64,000 bases of DNA, taken from positions 2,493,545 through 2,557,544 of the forward strand of contig JASKMD010000030.1 of assembly GCA_030144725.1 (NCBI GenBank), written 5' to 3'. The position numbers and the translations under genes are program-made. Below are positions 12,701 to 23,896 of the stretch, in pieces. Source of the stretch: Haematococcus lacustris. Its lineage: Eukaryota > Chlorophyta > Chlorophyceae > Chlamydomonadales > Haematococcaceae. Under the pieces are notes generated by a model. It was given only the letters and a program-made list of their open reading frames with translations, made no database searches and had not been told where the DNA came from. Every line of letters begins with the position of its first letter. The first letter of the stretch is position 1.

Positions 12701-12901
12701 GCCCCACAGCAACAACATACAGAACCGCACCCACAGCATGCGCCCCCCCCTGAGCAGCCTTCTGGCTAGCCGCGTCAAGACGGCAGCAATGCTAGGCGCC
12801 ATGATGGACTTGATGACCGAGCAGCCCAACCCAGCCCAGCATTCCCTGTGTGGGGCCAGGGCTGCATCAGCCACCCCAGTGCCTAGCTCCAAGAGTATGA
12901 C
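8260..12901 (+). repeat. Segmental duplication, right copy (4642 bp)
   Basis: Partner of 3593-8234. Between the two copies is a 25-bp stretch (8235-8259) that begins CTCAGGCAG, like the cyclase A intron at 3571, and then diverges. The original breakpoint is therefore probably at about 8234/8235. After 12901 the sequence continues uniquely into the rest of cyclase C exon 3. Confidence 0.95.
9791..11394. other. Intergenic region between chimera B and cyclase C
   Basis: Duplicate of 5124-6727. It holds a TGTAA motif at 9829-9833 and the 107-bp tandem repeat at 10748-10957. No coding exon was recognised. Confidence 0.6.
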
Positions 12902-15900
12902 TAACATCAGGAAGGCCGAGTTCCGCACGCTGTCAGCGCAGCCTGGGCAGAGTTTCCCTCTAATGCTGGGCACCAGGCGCTCGCCCGATCCTCCCGGACT
13001 GTCCCCAGTACCAGGGGACTTCAATGCAGACAGCGTTCTGGCGCAGTGCTCCGCGAACACCCCTCTGCACGAATCACAAAGCGCGCTCTCAGCGAAGACC
13101 AGACGCAGTAGCACGGCTGAAGTCGCCCGGGCTGGTGAGTCAGTGGAGGAGATGTACCGCTCCGTGTCGCGTGCCTTACAACAGCCCGCGCTGCCAGTGC
13201 TGATGAGCGAAGCCAGCCAGCACAGCTGTGACAATGCGCCACCCACCGCCCTACGCAGCCCAGGCAGCCCCGCCGAACACCGTGGCTGGCGGTCGGCCCT
13301 CCGCGCCTGGCTGTGCTTTAAAGCCACCCACGATGCTGTTATGCCTGCTGCCATTCCTGCCAGCACACCGTGTGCCGCCACTCCTGCCGTGGCACCACAT
13401 GCGCGATGCAAAGCCCGTAGTGCCAAACGCAGCGTCTCGTTCAAGGATCCGCAAGTCATGGTGACAGCCTGCGATTCAGATGACGACATGTCCGCGACCG
13501 GCATACCAGAGAACGTGCAAAAGGTAAGGCAGAACTTGCTGGAACGCAGCCACACTTCGCAACTGCTGGCTAGGCTGTGCTGTCTGTGTTGCTTACCATG
13601 CTTCTGCCACAGTCACTTTGCACGGATGGCAACTTGAAGCACTGCCCCATGCACCCAGAGGCCGCCGCACTCACTGTTCAGGGAACGGCTGGAAGTCCAA
13701 TGGCCACCGCTGCTGGGCCTGGTCAGCAAGAGGAGATTTGGCAAGGCTGGAGCACCATGCCCCCCGGCAGCGTGCTGCTGCAGCAGCCTGGCGTGCAGTC
13801 TGTGCGAGTCACTGTCCGCAGCATTGTGCACCCACGCACCAGGGAGGGTGGGCTGCTGGTGGTGCAGCAGGACACCACAGACACCTCAGCCATGGAGGCG
13901 CTGCTGGCAGACCTTGCAGTGAGTGACACCGCTGCAGCATCTGCAAGCATGCCCAAACTCTAGCCACTGCTGGTTGCCAATGCTCAGATGACTCGGCAAA
14001 TACACAGCAGCAACAATGGCGTCTACATAGGCAACGGGGTGCACCTGCTGACACCCCATATTTAGCCTTCACACGCTACACAAGCAACCTGCCATTGGCT
14101 GCCACCAGTGGTGCATTGATGCAAGTGCAGGAGTCACAGCTGCGCATGGCCTCCAACATCTTCCCGCGTCATGGTCAGTGGGGGCTGGGGTCACATATAG
14201 TGATCACACACGGTGGCAACAACCTCCTGATGCAAGTGCTAGCTGCCGCCATACTTGCAGTGCTAGAGTTTCTGGCAACGAACCGTGGGAACAATGCGCC
14301 TGAAGATGTAGCCCAGCTGGCCCGACAGCACAAGGACGTGACGCTGTTGTTCATGGAGTGAGTGGTGCTCCATCTGTGGCAAGCACCTAGCAGCCAGGCA
14401 GCTGTCATCCCGCTTGCACCCTGCCTGACTCTGTACCCCACAGCCCACCTGCTGTGCTGCCAGGGCCTGCCTGTGTGCCACCACTGCCCGCAGCATCGTG
14501 GGCTTCACGTCCATGGCCAAGGAGGTGGCGCCAGAGACTGTGATGGTGAGACCAGCTCAGGCAGCAGGGGCGCTGCAGGACCCGCCATAGCCACTGCTGC
14601 CCCGTACTGTGCTCTTCAGGTTTTCCTCAACACGCTGTTCGGTGTGTTTGACCTGCTGGTGGACGTGCACGGCGTGATGAAGGTCGAGACCGCCGGCGAG
14701 TAGGTGCCTCCGACACATGTCGGCCGCAACGCAAACTCCGGCCCGCTGACTGTAGTCTACGCTCTGCCCCTTATGTGCTTGCAGCTGTTACATCGTTGCG
14801 GGAGGCATACTGAGCTTCGACCGTAAAAAGGAGGCAAACGGAAGCGAACCGTCGGTGGGTCAGAGAATGCTCCTTACGCGCCTGCTCTTTTCATAGCCTT
14901 GCCCTTACGCACACATCTGTTGAGCTGCTCGCAGGAGCTTGGCCAGGAGTTTGCAGAAGTGCTGGAGCATCATGACCCCGCTGACAGTGCAGCCCGCGTC
15001 ATGGCCTTTGCCAAGGACATGATGGCCAGCAGCAAGCAGGTGAGTTAGCGGCACTCCGCCGCTTGCTGTAGCTACCTGCACCAAGCTGTGCACGCACTGA
15101 TGCCATCCTGCAGGTCAAGATGCCGCACAATGACGAGCCAGTCTGCATTCGCATTGGCCTGCATACGGGCGACTGTGTGTCAGGCCTGATCGGCACCAAG
15201 GCGCCCAAGTATGCCGTGTTGTGAGTGAGCTGGCGCCAGGCAGCAGCAGCAAGAGCAAACCTGCCTTGCCCAGCAGCCTCCCACCTGGCTGCCCTGGCCT
15301 GCTGATGCATGCAGCGGCGACACCATGAACACTGCCAGCCGCATGGAGTCCACCTGCACACCGGGCCGCATCCAGGTGTCAGCCGTCACGCATGCGCTGC
15401 TGCCACACGAGGCGTGGGAGGCAACAGGGGGCGTGCTGGCCAAGGGCAAGGTGCGTCACTCAAGCTGGTGTGGCCTTTCAATACTACACTGGTCGCTAGC
15501 AGCTTGCCATGTAGGGCAATCCTTCTGTGCCTTGCCCATGTGCTGCTGCTCTGACACACCCTATGCCCGGTACACCCCTAACAAAGCACGCTGGTTGTGT
15601 GGTGTGACCTGCAGGGCCTCATGCTCACATACATATGGGTGGGTCAGCTGCCTGACACCCCTGCTGTCATATACTCTGGAACCTCTACCATTGCCAAGGG
15701 CGTGCTAAGGGACCATGAGGCAGTTGGTGTTGGTGATGGGGCGATGGCTGACCTGGATAACCACAAGTGGGTGCCCTACTGGTCTGCTGCAATCCTCCCA
15801 GGCTCCATCCCAGGTTTTACTCGACAGTGGCTCCCGCTAATGCCTTCCATGACTGACACCAGTTGCCTGGTGGTGCCTGCTGCTTTGACCGCAGGTGCCA

Positions 15901-17540
15901 ATCAGCTGTCGGCCAACCCGATCCTTTCGCAGCATCACATCAAGCGACTTTGGACGCAGCACTCGAAGCAGGTGGTTGGCGCTGTGCCTCGCAGCCTCGC
16001 AAGCCCCGGGTCACTCGCTCCGTCACACGCCCCAGCCTGCACCCGCGATGCTTCGCGGCGCTGCGAACCTCCGTGACACAATGCAACGAGTGTGAGGACG
16101 AGGAGGACGAAGACGCTCGGCAAGAGGCCCCGGCAGCTGCCCGTGCACCCGCTTCGGGTTCAGCCACCCTGCTCGCAAAAGGGGCTGGGCTCCAGACCCA
16201 TGCCAGCCTTGACACTGCCAACTATCTATGTAACTCCATGACCCGCCCTCCTCCTCCCTATGGTGCCGCACAGTGGCGCAGCAGCATCGTGTTGCCCTCT
16301 ATGCCCTGCTCTGCGTCCTCCGACATCATGGCAGCTGGCAGTGCAATCCACAGCGCTGCCATGGCAGTGGCTCTGCTGTCTAGGGCAGTGACAGGCAGCT
16401 TGGCTAGTGCCTCAGCATTCGGAGACGATGGGAGGATGCGCGGAGCTGCTCTTGCCAGCGCAGCCAGCGGTGAAGGTGACTTCAGCATGTCCTCAAATAC
16501 CAGCCGGGTACGCTGGGCTCTGGCTGCTAATGATCAAGAGCCTGGCTCAGTGCAGTGGCAGCGACAGGGGTCTATCACACAGCGGCGGCCTCTGCAGAGC
16601 AGGCGGTCCAGCATGCTCTGCCTCAGTCCCTCCCCAGGGCTGTCAGCCTCCAGGCCTCCAGGCTCCTCTTCGATGCGCCGCAACAGCGTGGTGGTGCCAG
16701 GCAACAGGCTGGCAGGCAGGGAGTCGCTGTCAACAGCTTACCCAGACCCTCGGCTGCTGGGGGAGGCGTTAGACAGGGCCAGCCGCATATCTCGGCTCAG
16801 CCGGTCTCACAAGGGCCAGGCAGCCGCCCCTACACAGCGCTACCATGATGCCCAGCCAGCCTCGACAGAGACCCAGCAGCTGGCAGGTCAGGGGCCAGAC
16901 CGCCGGCAGGCAGCACCCTGCGAGGGGCTAGTCTCTCACAGGTCCTCCACCGCCGCCCTTGATGGATCCATGGAGGTGGCTGGTGTGCAGCCTTTGGAGT
17001 CCCCTGAGCAGCCCAACCCACAGTGAGTGCCTGGTTTCTGCTCCCTTGCAAATGACTTGGCTAGGTGCTCCTTTGGAACTGCCACGGACAGTACCTAACT
17101 TGCCGCTGCTGTACATGGTGATGAGCCACGGCCCACTCCTTGGCTGCATGCACAGGGGCATCCTGAGGCGCAGCGCCACGACCGGACAGACGCCCAACAA
17201 ATCCGTGTCCCAGCCCTTGGACTGTGAGGATGCTCCAAGCCCTAGCCTGATGCCCCTGACCCTGACCTCATCCAGCCTCCAGGCACCACTGCCCTCCATA
17301 CCCCCTCCTGCGGCTCACCCAGACCGGCCACGCAGCGCCACTGGCGTGCCCAGCCTGGCCTCAGGCCTACAGGCGGCGCGCACCGCCATGCGCAGCGTAG
17401 CCCGCGCCCGCCACTCCTTCACCACCGTCAGCCAGCAGACATCTGGACCACACACTGCTTTGTATCTCACACCCACCTGGTATGCCCCAAACCTCCTGGC
17501 CCTGCCTGAGGCCCAGCAGCTGGAGGAGCTGGGGGGTTGA
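11395..17540 (+). CDS. Cyclase C: PAS-like/class III nucleotide cyclase, complete 15-exon model (1527 aa)
   Basis: Exons: 11395-11436, 11518-12459, 12585-13523, 13613-13918, 14131-14173, 14261-14357, 14494-14545, 14620-14699, 14785-14854, 14935-15039, 15114-15220, 15315-15450, 15615-15766, 15895-17022, 17156-17540. Every junction is GT..AG and phase-consistent, totalling 1528 codons with the stop. Residues about 685-760 look like a PAS C-terminus plus signalling helix (VRVTVRSIVHP..LLVVQQDTTD..FPRH-VLEFL). The catalytic domain is about 770-990: metal Asp in LLFMDIVGFTSM (about 790) and AGDCYIVAGG (about 834), then FGDTMNTASRME. Glu in MKVETAGD is the guanylate-cyclase-type base-selecting residue. 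The usual partner Cys (YCLFGD in guanylate cyclases) is Ala here (YAVFGD), so the substrate is uncertain. A Ser/Arg-rich tail of about 500 residues follows. No membrane segment is seen. The start codon gives only a 14-codon first exon, so earlier exons may be missing. Confidence 0.85.
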
Positions 17541-19042
17541 GCCAGCTGGTCACACATCCCCCTCACACATACACACAAGCATCATTGGCACCAGCAGCGC
17601 TCCAGCCCAGCATGCTGCAGGCGCTTCAGAGCCCAGGCCTACCCATGTGTGTTGCTGCTGACTCACCAGCGGCAGAGTATGCGTGTTGCAGCAATGCCAA
17701 TTGCACACATGTTGACACCACTCACACAGCAGCAGCCTGACCACCATGGTGAGGTCCAATGCCCGTCTGGGCCCTGCATGTCCCTCTGCTGTCACAAAGG
17801 CTGCCGCAGTGGCGTCCCTGTCTGCTGCCAAGCAGGCTACCGGCTAACATCTGCTGCATATCAGCCTTACCTTGCCAACGGTACAGTTTGTCCATGACCC
17901 TTGAGACCTTGCACACATCAGCAACATGCAGCATTGCAGGGTATGGCACATGCATGTATGCATGCACATGTATTGCATGCAAATGTGGCAGTGATAGGGC
18001 ATCAGGCTATCTTTGATAGACTCTTGGTACAACTTAGGGCACACATGCACCAGCCAGAGCTTATTGTCAAGCGTACCAGCCGAGCATTGCACATGCGCCT
18101 TTCTTCCTTTCTTCTTCTGATGTTGCTCCTGTTGTGACCGCCAGGCCAGAGCCTTGCATCCTCCTCCCAAGGTTTACGCTTAAGCTAGCAGCATGGCACT
18201 GTGCAATATGTGTAGTAGCTGGACGTGTGTGTGGTAGCATTGGGAGGTCATGCCATGGCTATGGGGTGGAGCCTGGGTGTTGAATTTAGATAATATCTAG
18301 GGGCACACATCATCTGGCTGTTTATTGGGCGCTGTTGGAGTAAGAATGGTTGGATGTGACACAATAGGAGGTAAGCATGTCATGCCGTGCATGTCGTGCC
18401 ATGCAGTACTAACACACGCATCTTGTGATGTATAGGCACTTTTGATGGGTGCGACAGCCCTGCACATTCATATCATGTACGAGCATGGGTACTGCTAATG
18501 CTGCCTGCTGCCAGGCCTTTTGCGTGGTGCCTGTTCTGGTCATGCTGCTGCAGACCGTGTGTCAAAGGCTTTCCTTGCAGCATAATACAAGTATGCACCG
18601 CCTCATACAGCCTGGCATGTTGCAATGTGACAGGGACTGGTTTAGATTAGCAGGTAACGCAACATCCATGCAAATGCAGTTTGAGTGTGTGTGCTCAAGT
18701 GCAATATGTAATCCCTAACAAATGATTAAGTGCAATATGTAATCCCTAACAATGTGAGCTATGCCTTGCTCCTCGTCATCTGTTTCCGACTATTGCGCCC
18801 TGAAAGAAGGAAGGATGTTGCGCAATATCCAGCATCCTCTCTGCCGGATGTTCACTGGGTCGTAGATCACCTACCATCTACCTCAATCTCCAGCGTGCAG
18901 GGGAGGCACCTAGCATAGCTGTGATCGTGGCATAGCCGGTCTTTGAGCACTGTCCGCAGCGGCCAAGGGGTACCGGGACCTGGCTTGTAAGCAGGGGTGA
19001 GGCCGATCACCCAGGGACTGGGAGCAGTAGCTCAGTTTCACT
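17541..19042. other. 3' flank of cyclase C and intergenic DNA
   Basis: No coding exon was recognised. The early part may be a long 3' UTR. The first TGTAA motifs noted lie in a short tandem duplication at about 18699-18750 (GCAATATGTAATCCCTAAC twice). CA-rich and palindromic ATGCATG stretches occur near 17950. Confidence 0.4.
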
Positions 19043-19119
19043 CTGCAGGACGCAAACTGAGCCAGCTGGGCCTGGTCAATGCTCTCGCGGTGCTGCGGCC
19101 TGATTTCCTGATATCAAGG
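19043..19119 (+). pseudogene. Relic of the last exon of gene S2
   Basis: Nearly identical to the start of S2 exon 2 near 63582-63655, including the TGCAG acceptor and the phase. It reads RKLSQLGLVNALAVLRPDFL where S2 reads RELNQLGLVNALAVLRPDFL. The similarity stops just after GATATC. No signal-peptide exon is seen upstream, so this is probably a duplicated fragment. Confidence 0.65.
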
Positions 19120-19140
19120 ACCTCTAGAGACGCAGAGGTC

Positions 19141-19810
19141 CTTGGACCAGACTGGTAGTAGGTAGCTGGATGCCTCAGCTGGCCTGAATGCCAGGCTATT
19201 GCTGCATGTGCTATGGCTAGCTAATCAGTTGAGGCATGAGGCACATGTCTTAGCTAGTCCAGAATCCTATACACTGTGGGGACAACACCATGTAATTTAT
19301 ATGTAATGGACCTCACTTCCGGCCCACTCCGGTTGCCGGCCCTCCGGCTGGACGGCGATTTGATGCACCTCCCAGCACGGCCACTCCGCGCTGTTTGGGG
19401 CCTGAAGTGGTGCCATGAGGTGCCGCCCAACCCCCCTCCCCCTCCCCCAGCTCAGCACCCACCTGCCCAGGACCCCCCTGCCCCTGCCCAGGCCCTCCTT
19501 GCCCAGGAGGCCCCTGCCCAGGACCCCCCTGCCCCTCCCCCTCCCCAAGCCCAGGACCCCCCACCCCCTCCCCCAGCCCAGGAGCCACCGATGTAGGGCC
19601 GAGCATGTTTACACAGGCTGTTAGCCTTACAAAGCATTAAGCTGTTAGTTTTGATGAGGTGCCCAGTGGTCGAGGGGGATTAGCCCCAGGAATGAGTGCC
19701 ACCGATGTGGGGTTTGTAGTCATCAAGGGTGCGACCGAGGATGCTACAACTTGATTGTAGTAGCTGAGTGAGATTACCCACAGTCCAACATGTTGTTCCC
19801 TCTTGATTGA
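19141..19810 (+). mobile_element. F2 element, internally deleted copy
   Basis: The 5' block (from GGACCAGACTGGTAGTAGG, then after a short insertion CACTGTGGGGACAACACC through GGCCACTCCGC) matches 33218-33375. It joins directly to the proline-rich linker, LKWCHEVPPNPPPPPPAQ on, which matches 43390 onward. The F2 tail follows (CATGTTTACACAGGCTGT .. GAGATTACCCACAG, 19605-19790). The catalytic C-terminal block is missing. The linker is a run of CCCCTGCCCAGGA-like units coding for Pro/Ala/Gln. Confidence 0.7.
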
Positions 19811-20279
19811 GTTTTGTTGGGACTGGGAGCAGTAACTTGTCTTTTTTTTATTGAGGCCGTATCGGCAGGAACATTGAGGCCGTATCGCCTTGTCCGTTGT
19901 GACCATTAGCCTTGTCAGGTGCTTGGCTTTGCCCATTAGCAAGCTGGGTATGATAACTGGCGACGTGCTCAATGGCAGCATGCACATGAATGGGTAAGCA
20001 CAGCTCAGCCACGACCCACACTCAACATGGTGTCACCGACCAGTGTCACCGGTGTCACCAACTGGACCTGGTTGTGCACAGCGCATACCTCCCCTATAAC
20101 TAGGGGCACTGTTTTTCCTGGCATCCGGACTTGTTGTCCTGGCCAGTTCCTAGTTCCCTGCCACCATCCAAATCTCTACTTCCCTGTACTCACCACCTAT
20201 CAAAGGTAGGGCGCTAGACGTTGGCATGAAACACATGCTCCTATGTAAGCAACAGCCTAAGCAATGCCTAGTGCACACA

Positions 20280-21100
20280 TGCTCCTGTGCTACAGGCTGC
20301 CGGGCCTGGGCCTTGGGTGCTAGAACCCGCAGCTCCTTGAATCCCACCGCTGGGTACTCCCTTGCCTAGGGCCGGTGACCTTGTCCGGCATCGCCACCAG
20401 CACAGCTCCATTGGGCGCCATGGGGCCTCTCCTGCCTGCTGAGTTGCAGTCTCTGTCCACACATCTGCCAAGGTCCCCAGGAGTGGCCTGGTTCACCCAG
20501 GCCCTCCACATGAAGCCCCGCACTGGCGCCTCGCAACGCTGGCTCCAGGCTGGTCGCCGGGGCTTCCAGCCTTCAGGCCTGGTGGGCTTGCTGCGGTCCA
20601 GCTCCTCCTCACAGGGCCGGGGGCTGTTCACAGCTGAGCTGAGCTCGTCCACTGCCGCCACCTTGCCTGGCAGCCTGTCAATTGGCTTGCCGCTGTCGGC
20701 CTCTCCACCACCTTGCGGCATGCCTGCAGCACAGCCTTGGCACCCCACCCACCCCGGGTGCCAATGCCTGCGTTGCCAAAGAACACCACTAGCTACTTGC
20801 GCGTCCCCCACCGCTGGTCAGACTCGATGGCTGCCTCCTCCTCCAACTGCATGGCACACAATACACACATTGCGCATGACATCTTGGGAGGGGCTGGGGC
20901 CATGGCACGTAGCAGTTCATATGGGGGGCAGTCACTCTGGCACAGCCCCTTGCCCCTTGCCATTGGCACACCCACCTCCCTGAAGAAGCGCTGCACGCCA
21001 TACAGCTATGCCCACGTGGGGTGCAGATACTCCCCAGGTACGCAGGTACACCCAGGTACGCTACCAACCCATGACCACCACCCACAAGAGCGCGTTGCAA
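20280..21100 (-). mobile_element. F1 element copy, coding remnant on the minus strand
   Basis: On the minus strand, an exon beginning LEEE..AIESDQRWG leads to VVFFGNAGIGTRGGWGAKAV, then VDELSSAVNSPRPCEEELDR, WSQRCEAPVRGFMW and GRCVDRDCNS. This is the F1 order: the block after the intron, the TSR/SSAVNG block, the linker and the RuvC-III-like block. Frameshifts separate the pieces, the HRTSR part is deleted, and the protein degenerates after VDRDCNS. A dead copy. Confidence 0.65.
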
Positions 21101-22122
21101 CACACCCTGCTGCCCCTTGCCCAGCTTCCCCTGCCGCTGCCAGCCTCCCCATAGCCAGAGTCACAGTTGGTACTCCCTAGGTACGCACACGTTTGATGTC
21201 TAGTGTTACACATCGCTGTGTCAGCACCTCCCGCAAAGGAAGGAGTAGATCACCTCACAAGGGGTAATGTTTCGTCTCCTGATGACAATGTGATGTCACG
21301 ACCCTTCAGCGACTTTTTAAAGACATCGGAGGCAGCCCAATCAAGCCATTAAGTTGGATCGACTCCTCACTAGGTGGATCAACTCCCCACCAGCTCAGGC
21401 GCACAGGACCACCCTACCCCAGGTTCAAGGTCCCTTACACTGGGTTGTACACCCATGTCAGGGTCAACCCCCCCTTTACATCCACCCTGGGTAGGTACCG
21501 CTAGTGCTGATTATGTCGTTCATCCAGCACGTGCAAGCTGAACCGGTACATTACAAGCATCTCCGAGTCCTCAGCCCAGAAGCAATAACGAACATTACCG
21601 GCAATTGCTACAATCAACCTACACCGTGAAAGGTACATTGGGGCACGCCACATGCACCTACTCTACATGACCCGACATATGCATGCAAGGTGTTCTTGTC
21701 TGACCTCCTGCCCCTGTGCAACCTCATTTCATCATGGCCTGTGCAGACTGTACAACACAAAAACAGGCTCAGCGGTGTCTTGGCAATGCCTGAGCTAGCG
21801 AAGAGGTACAAGCCAGTGGCTCTCTTCTACTTTGTCAAGTGGCACTCTGTGACAAGGGCTGTGCCATGCAGACAACAGCACATGCCTCTTTACCCATAGC
21901 CTGTTCTATCAACTGGATGCCTCAGCTGGATGCCTGAATCCTATACACTGTGGGGACAACACTGTGGGGACTTCTGAAGGCATGGTTGTGGGCACGACTG
22001 ACAGCCACATACGTGTTTCCCAATACAGCACCTGGCCATGCCTGCCTGCCTGAAGGCGTCTGAAGACATGGCGACCGCCCCTTACCAACTCCGATGGCCG
22101 CCCTGTGCCCCCTCCACTGAGC
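21101..22122. other. Intergenic DNA and probable 3' UTR of gene X
   Basis: No coding exon was recognised. A repeat at 21912-21975 (GGATGCCTGAATCCTAT, CACTGTGGGGACAACAC) is an F2 5'-end fragment. On the minus strand a TGTAA lies at about 21551-21555, which could be the gene X poly(A) signal. Direct repeats of GGTACGCAGGTACACCCAGG type occur near 21035-21060. Confidence 0.4.
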
Positions 22123-23409
22123 TCAGGGCGCCAGCCAGGCATTCCTCAACTGCTGGTACAGAGGCTGGCCCCAGCAGACATGTGTGAGGCTGAAGAGGGT
22201 GCAGCTGCAGCCCCCTGGCACACTGTTTTGCGTGGTCTTCAGCACGTAGCAGCCATCATGGGAGGGCAGGGCGCGCTGGCCTAGGCCTGGTGGCTGCAAG
22301 CTGTGGTGCCCTTCCACTAGACTCTGTACGACGAGGCCATAGTGACTGACAATGTGGGATGGGGTTGACCGAGCAGACCCTGTTGACTGCGCATAGGTGG
22401 CTATGATGCTGGTGGCTGCTGCTGCCTGCTGCTGGCGCCTTTGGAATCGGCGGCGGCTGCGCGGCATTTCAGGCGCAGTGGAGCCCAACAGGTCAGCAGG
22501 AGCCTTGCCTTCCTCTTCACTGCTGCTACTGCTGCTGCTGCTGTCACTGCTGTCACTGGACCCAGAGCGCATGAGTTGCTGTGCTGCCTGCTGCATCAGA
22601 TCAGGAGGTGGTTGGGTAGCTGCCTGTGCGCAACAGCCGCCTACGTCCACATGCCCCTGCAAGTCAGCTGAGGATGCCTGCGTGTGTGATGTGAGCTGGC
22701 AATCACTGTACAGGCTGCACTCAGGTGAGTTTGTGGCACTGCCTGATGTGTCTGTAGCAGTGAAAGGGCACGCTGCTTTAGGACTGAGAATGGGCCGTAC
22801 TAGAACAAGCGCGGATGCGCCAGTGGCCAGCACCTGGTTGGCTACATGCGGCCAGTTCTGCAAGCATGCAGGAGGCAGCATGGGTCATGTATCTGCTTTG
22901 AGCTTTATGCACACCATACGCACACACTATCGTCACTGCACAACCTACCGCGGCAGCAGCTTGATCATTAGTCAATGGCTGGGTGCTGAACACTGGCTGT
23001 CCTCTGCGGCCAGAATGGACCAGGAGAAGAAGCGATTGCTGCCTGCTGTTGGCAAGATACTTCACGATCGTCTCGACGCCCTGCACCAACCATCCTGCGG
23101 TATGCACACAAATAAATAAATAAAATGAATTAATCCAATGCCCCCAGCTTCCAGACATGTTGTGAGCTCACCTCCCAGGAGCTGGCTTGGCTGGCTCGCT
23201 GAACACCTCTGTACCTCGGTACACTGAGGCGCTGCCTCCAACAGGGAAGCTCCGCAAGTTATCTCACGCTCTCTGGAAAACGTGGGGTCATTCCCTGCCC
23301 TGCGGTGCCCAACTATGTGCGCACGTCTTCGGAAGCTGGGCTGACACAGCCCCGCTTGGCATGGCCATGTCGAAGATGAGCCCGCTCTGACTGTGGTGCG
23401 TGACAACAT
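22123..23409 (-). CDS. Gene X: unknown protein with transit-peptide-like N-terminus (372 aa, 3 exons)
   Basis: Minus-strand exons 23409-23172, 23094-22949 and 22857-22123 join in phase to 373 codons including the stop. The first 40 or so residues (MLSRTTVRAGSSSTW on) are rich in Ser, Arg, Thr and Ala with no acidic residue, which suits import into chloroplast or mitochondrion (inference). A middle part (GVETIVKYLANSRQQSLLLL .. ATGASALVLVRP) looks like a folded alpha/beta domain. Then come a Ser/Glu-rich run, a basic patch (RSRRRFQRRQQQ), and a C-terminal part with HYGLVVQSL, SHDGCYVLKTT, CSCTLFSLTHVCWG and LRNAWL. I do not recognise a named family, though the C-terminus reminds me of uncharacterised plastid proteins of land plants. 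It is divergent from CPC1. The start is the first in-frame ATG of the open exon. Confidence 0.6.
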
Positions 23410-23896
23410 GCCACCCTGCCACACGGTCGCTGAAACACTTGGGTATGAAAGCACTGCCTGCGCTGCACCGCGTCATGTCGAGCCGTGTCGCGTGCGTGTC
23501 TCGTGCGTGTGCTTCGTACGCGTTGCGTTTTGATCGTCTTCACGCCAGGCTACACGCCAGGCACTCTTACTCAGTCTTCTTCCATCCCACGCACGCTATT
23601 GCGACATGTTGCCGTATAAGTATACAAGGTACATGTTGCCGTATAAGTATAAGTATACAAGGTCAAGGGTCAGAGACACAAGAGACCCCCTGCGACGCTG
23701 GCCATGTTGTGATCCGGTGCACAAAGGACCGTGTGTACAAGAGCTAACAAGAGCCAACAAGAGCTCCATGCAAATGCAAATGTAGTTGTATGCAGGACCT
23801 TGAAATGGCCGCAGTGCTCGTTTTGACTCCAGCCATGCCTACGAAGTGTTGAAAGGAGTCGGGCTAGCCACGTGCTAGCCCCGCTTCGAAGCCATC
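23410..23896. promoter_or_regulatory. Probable bidirectional promoter between gene X and CPC1
   Basis: The 487 bp between the divergent start codons contain a duplicated block (CATGTTGCCGTATAAGTATA at about 23606 and 23633) with TATA-like GTATAAGTAT cores and ATACAAGGT after each. Further on, AAGAGCTAACAAGAGCCAAC-type short repeats lie just before the CPC1 leader. No transcription start data are available. Confidence 0.45.
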
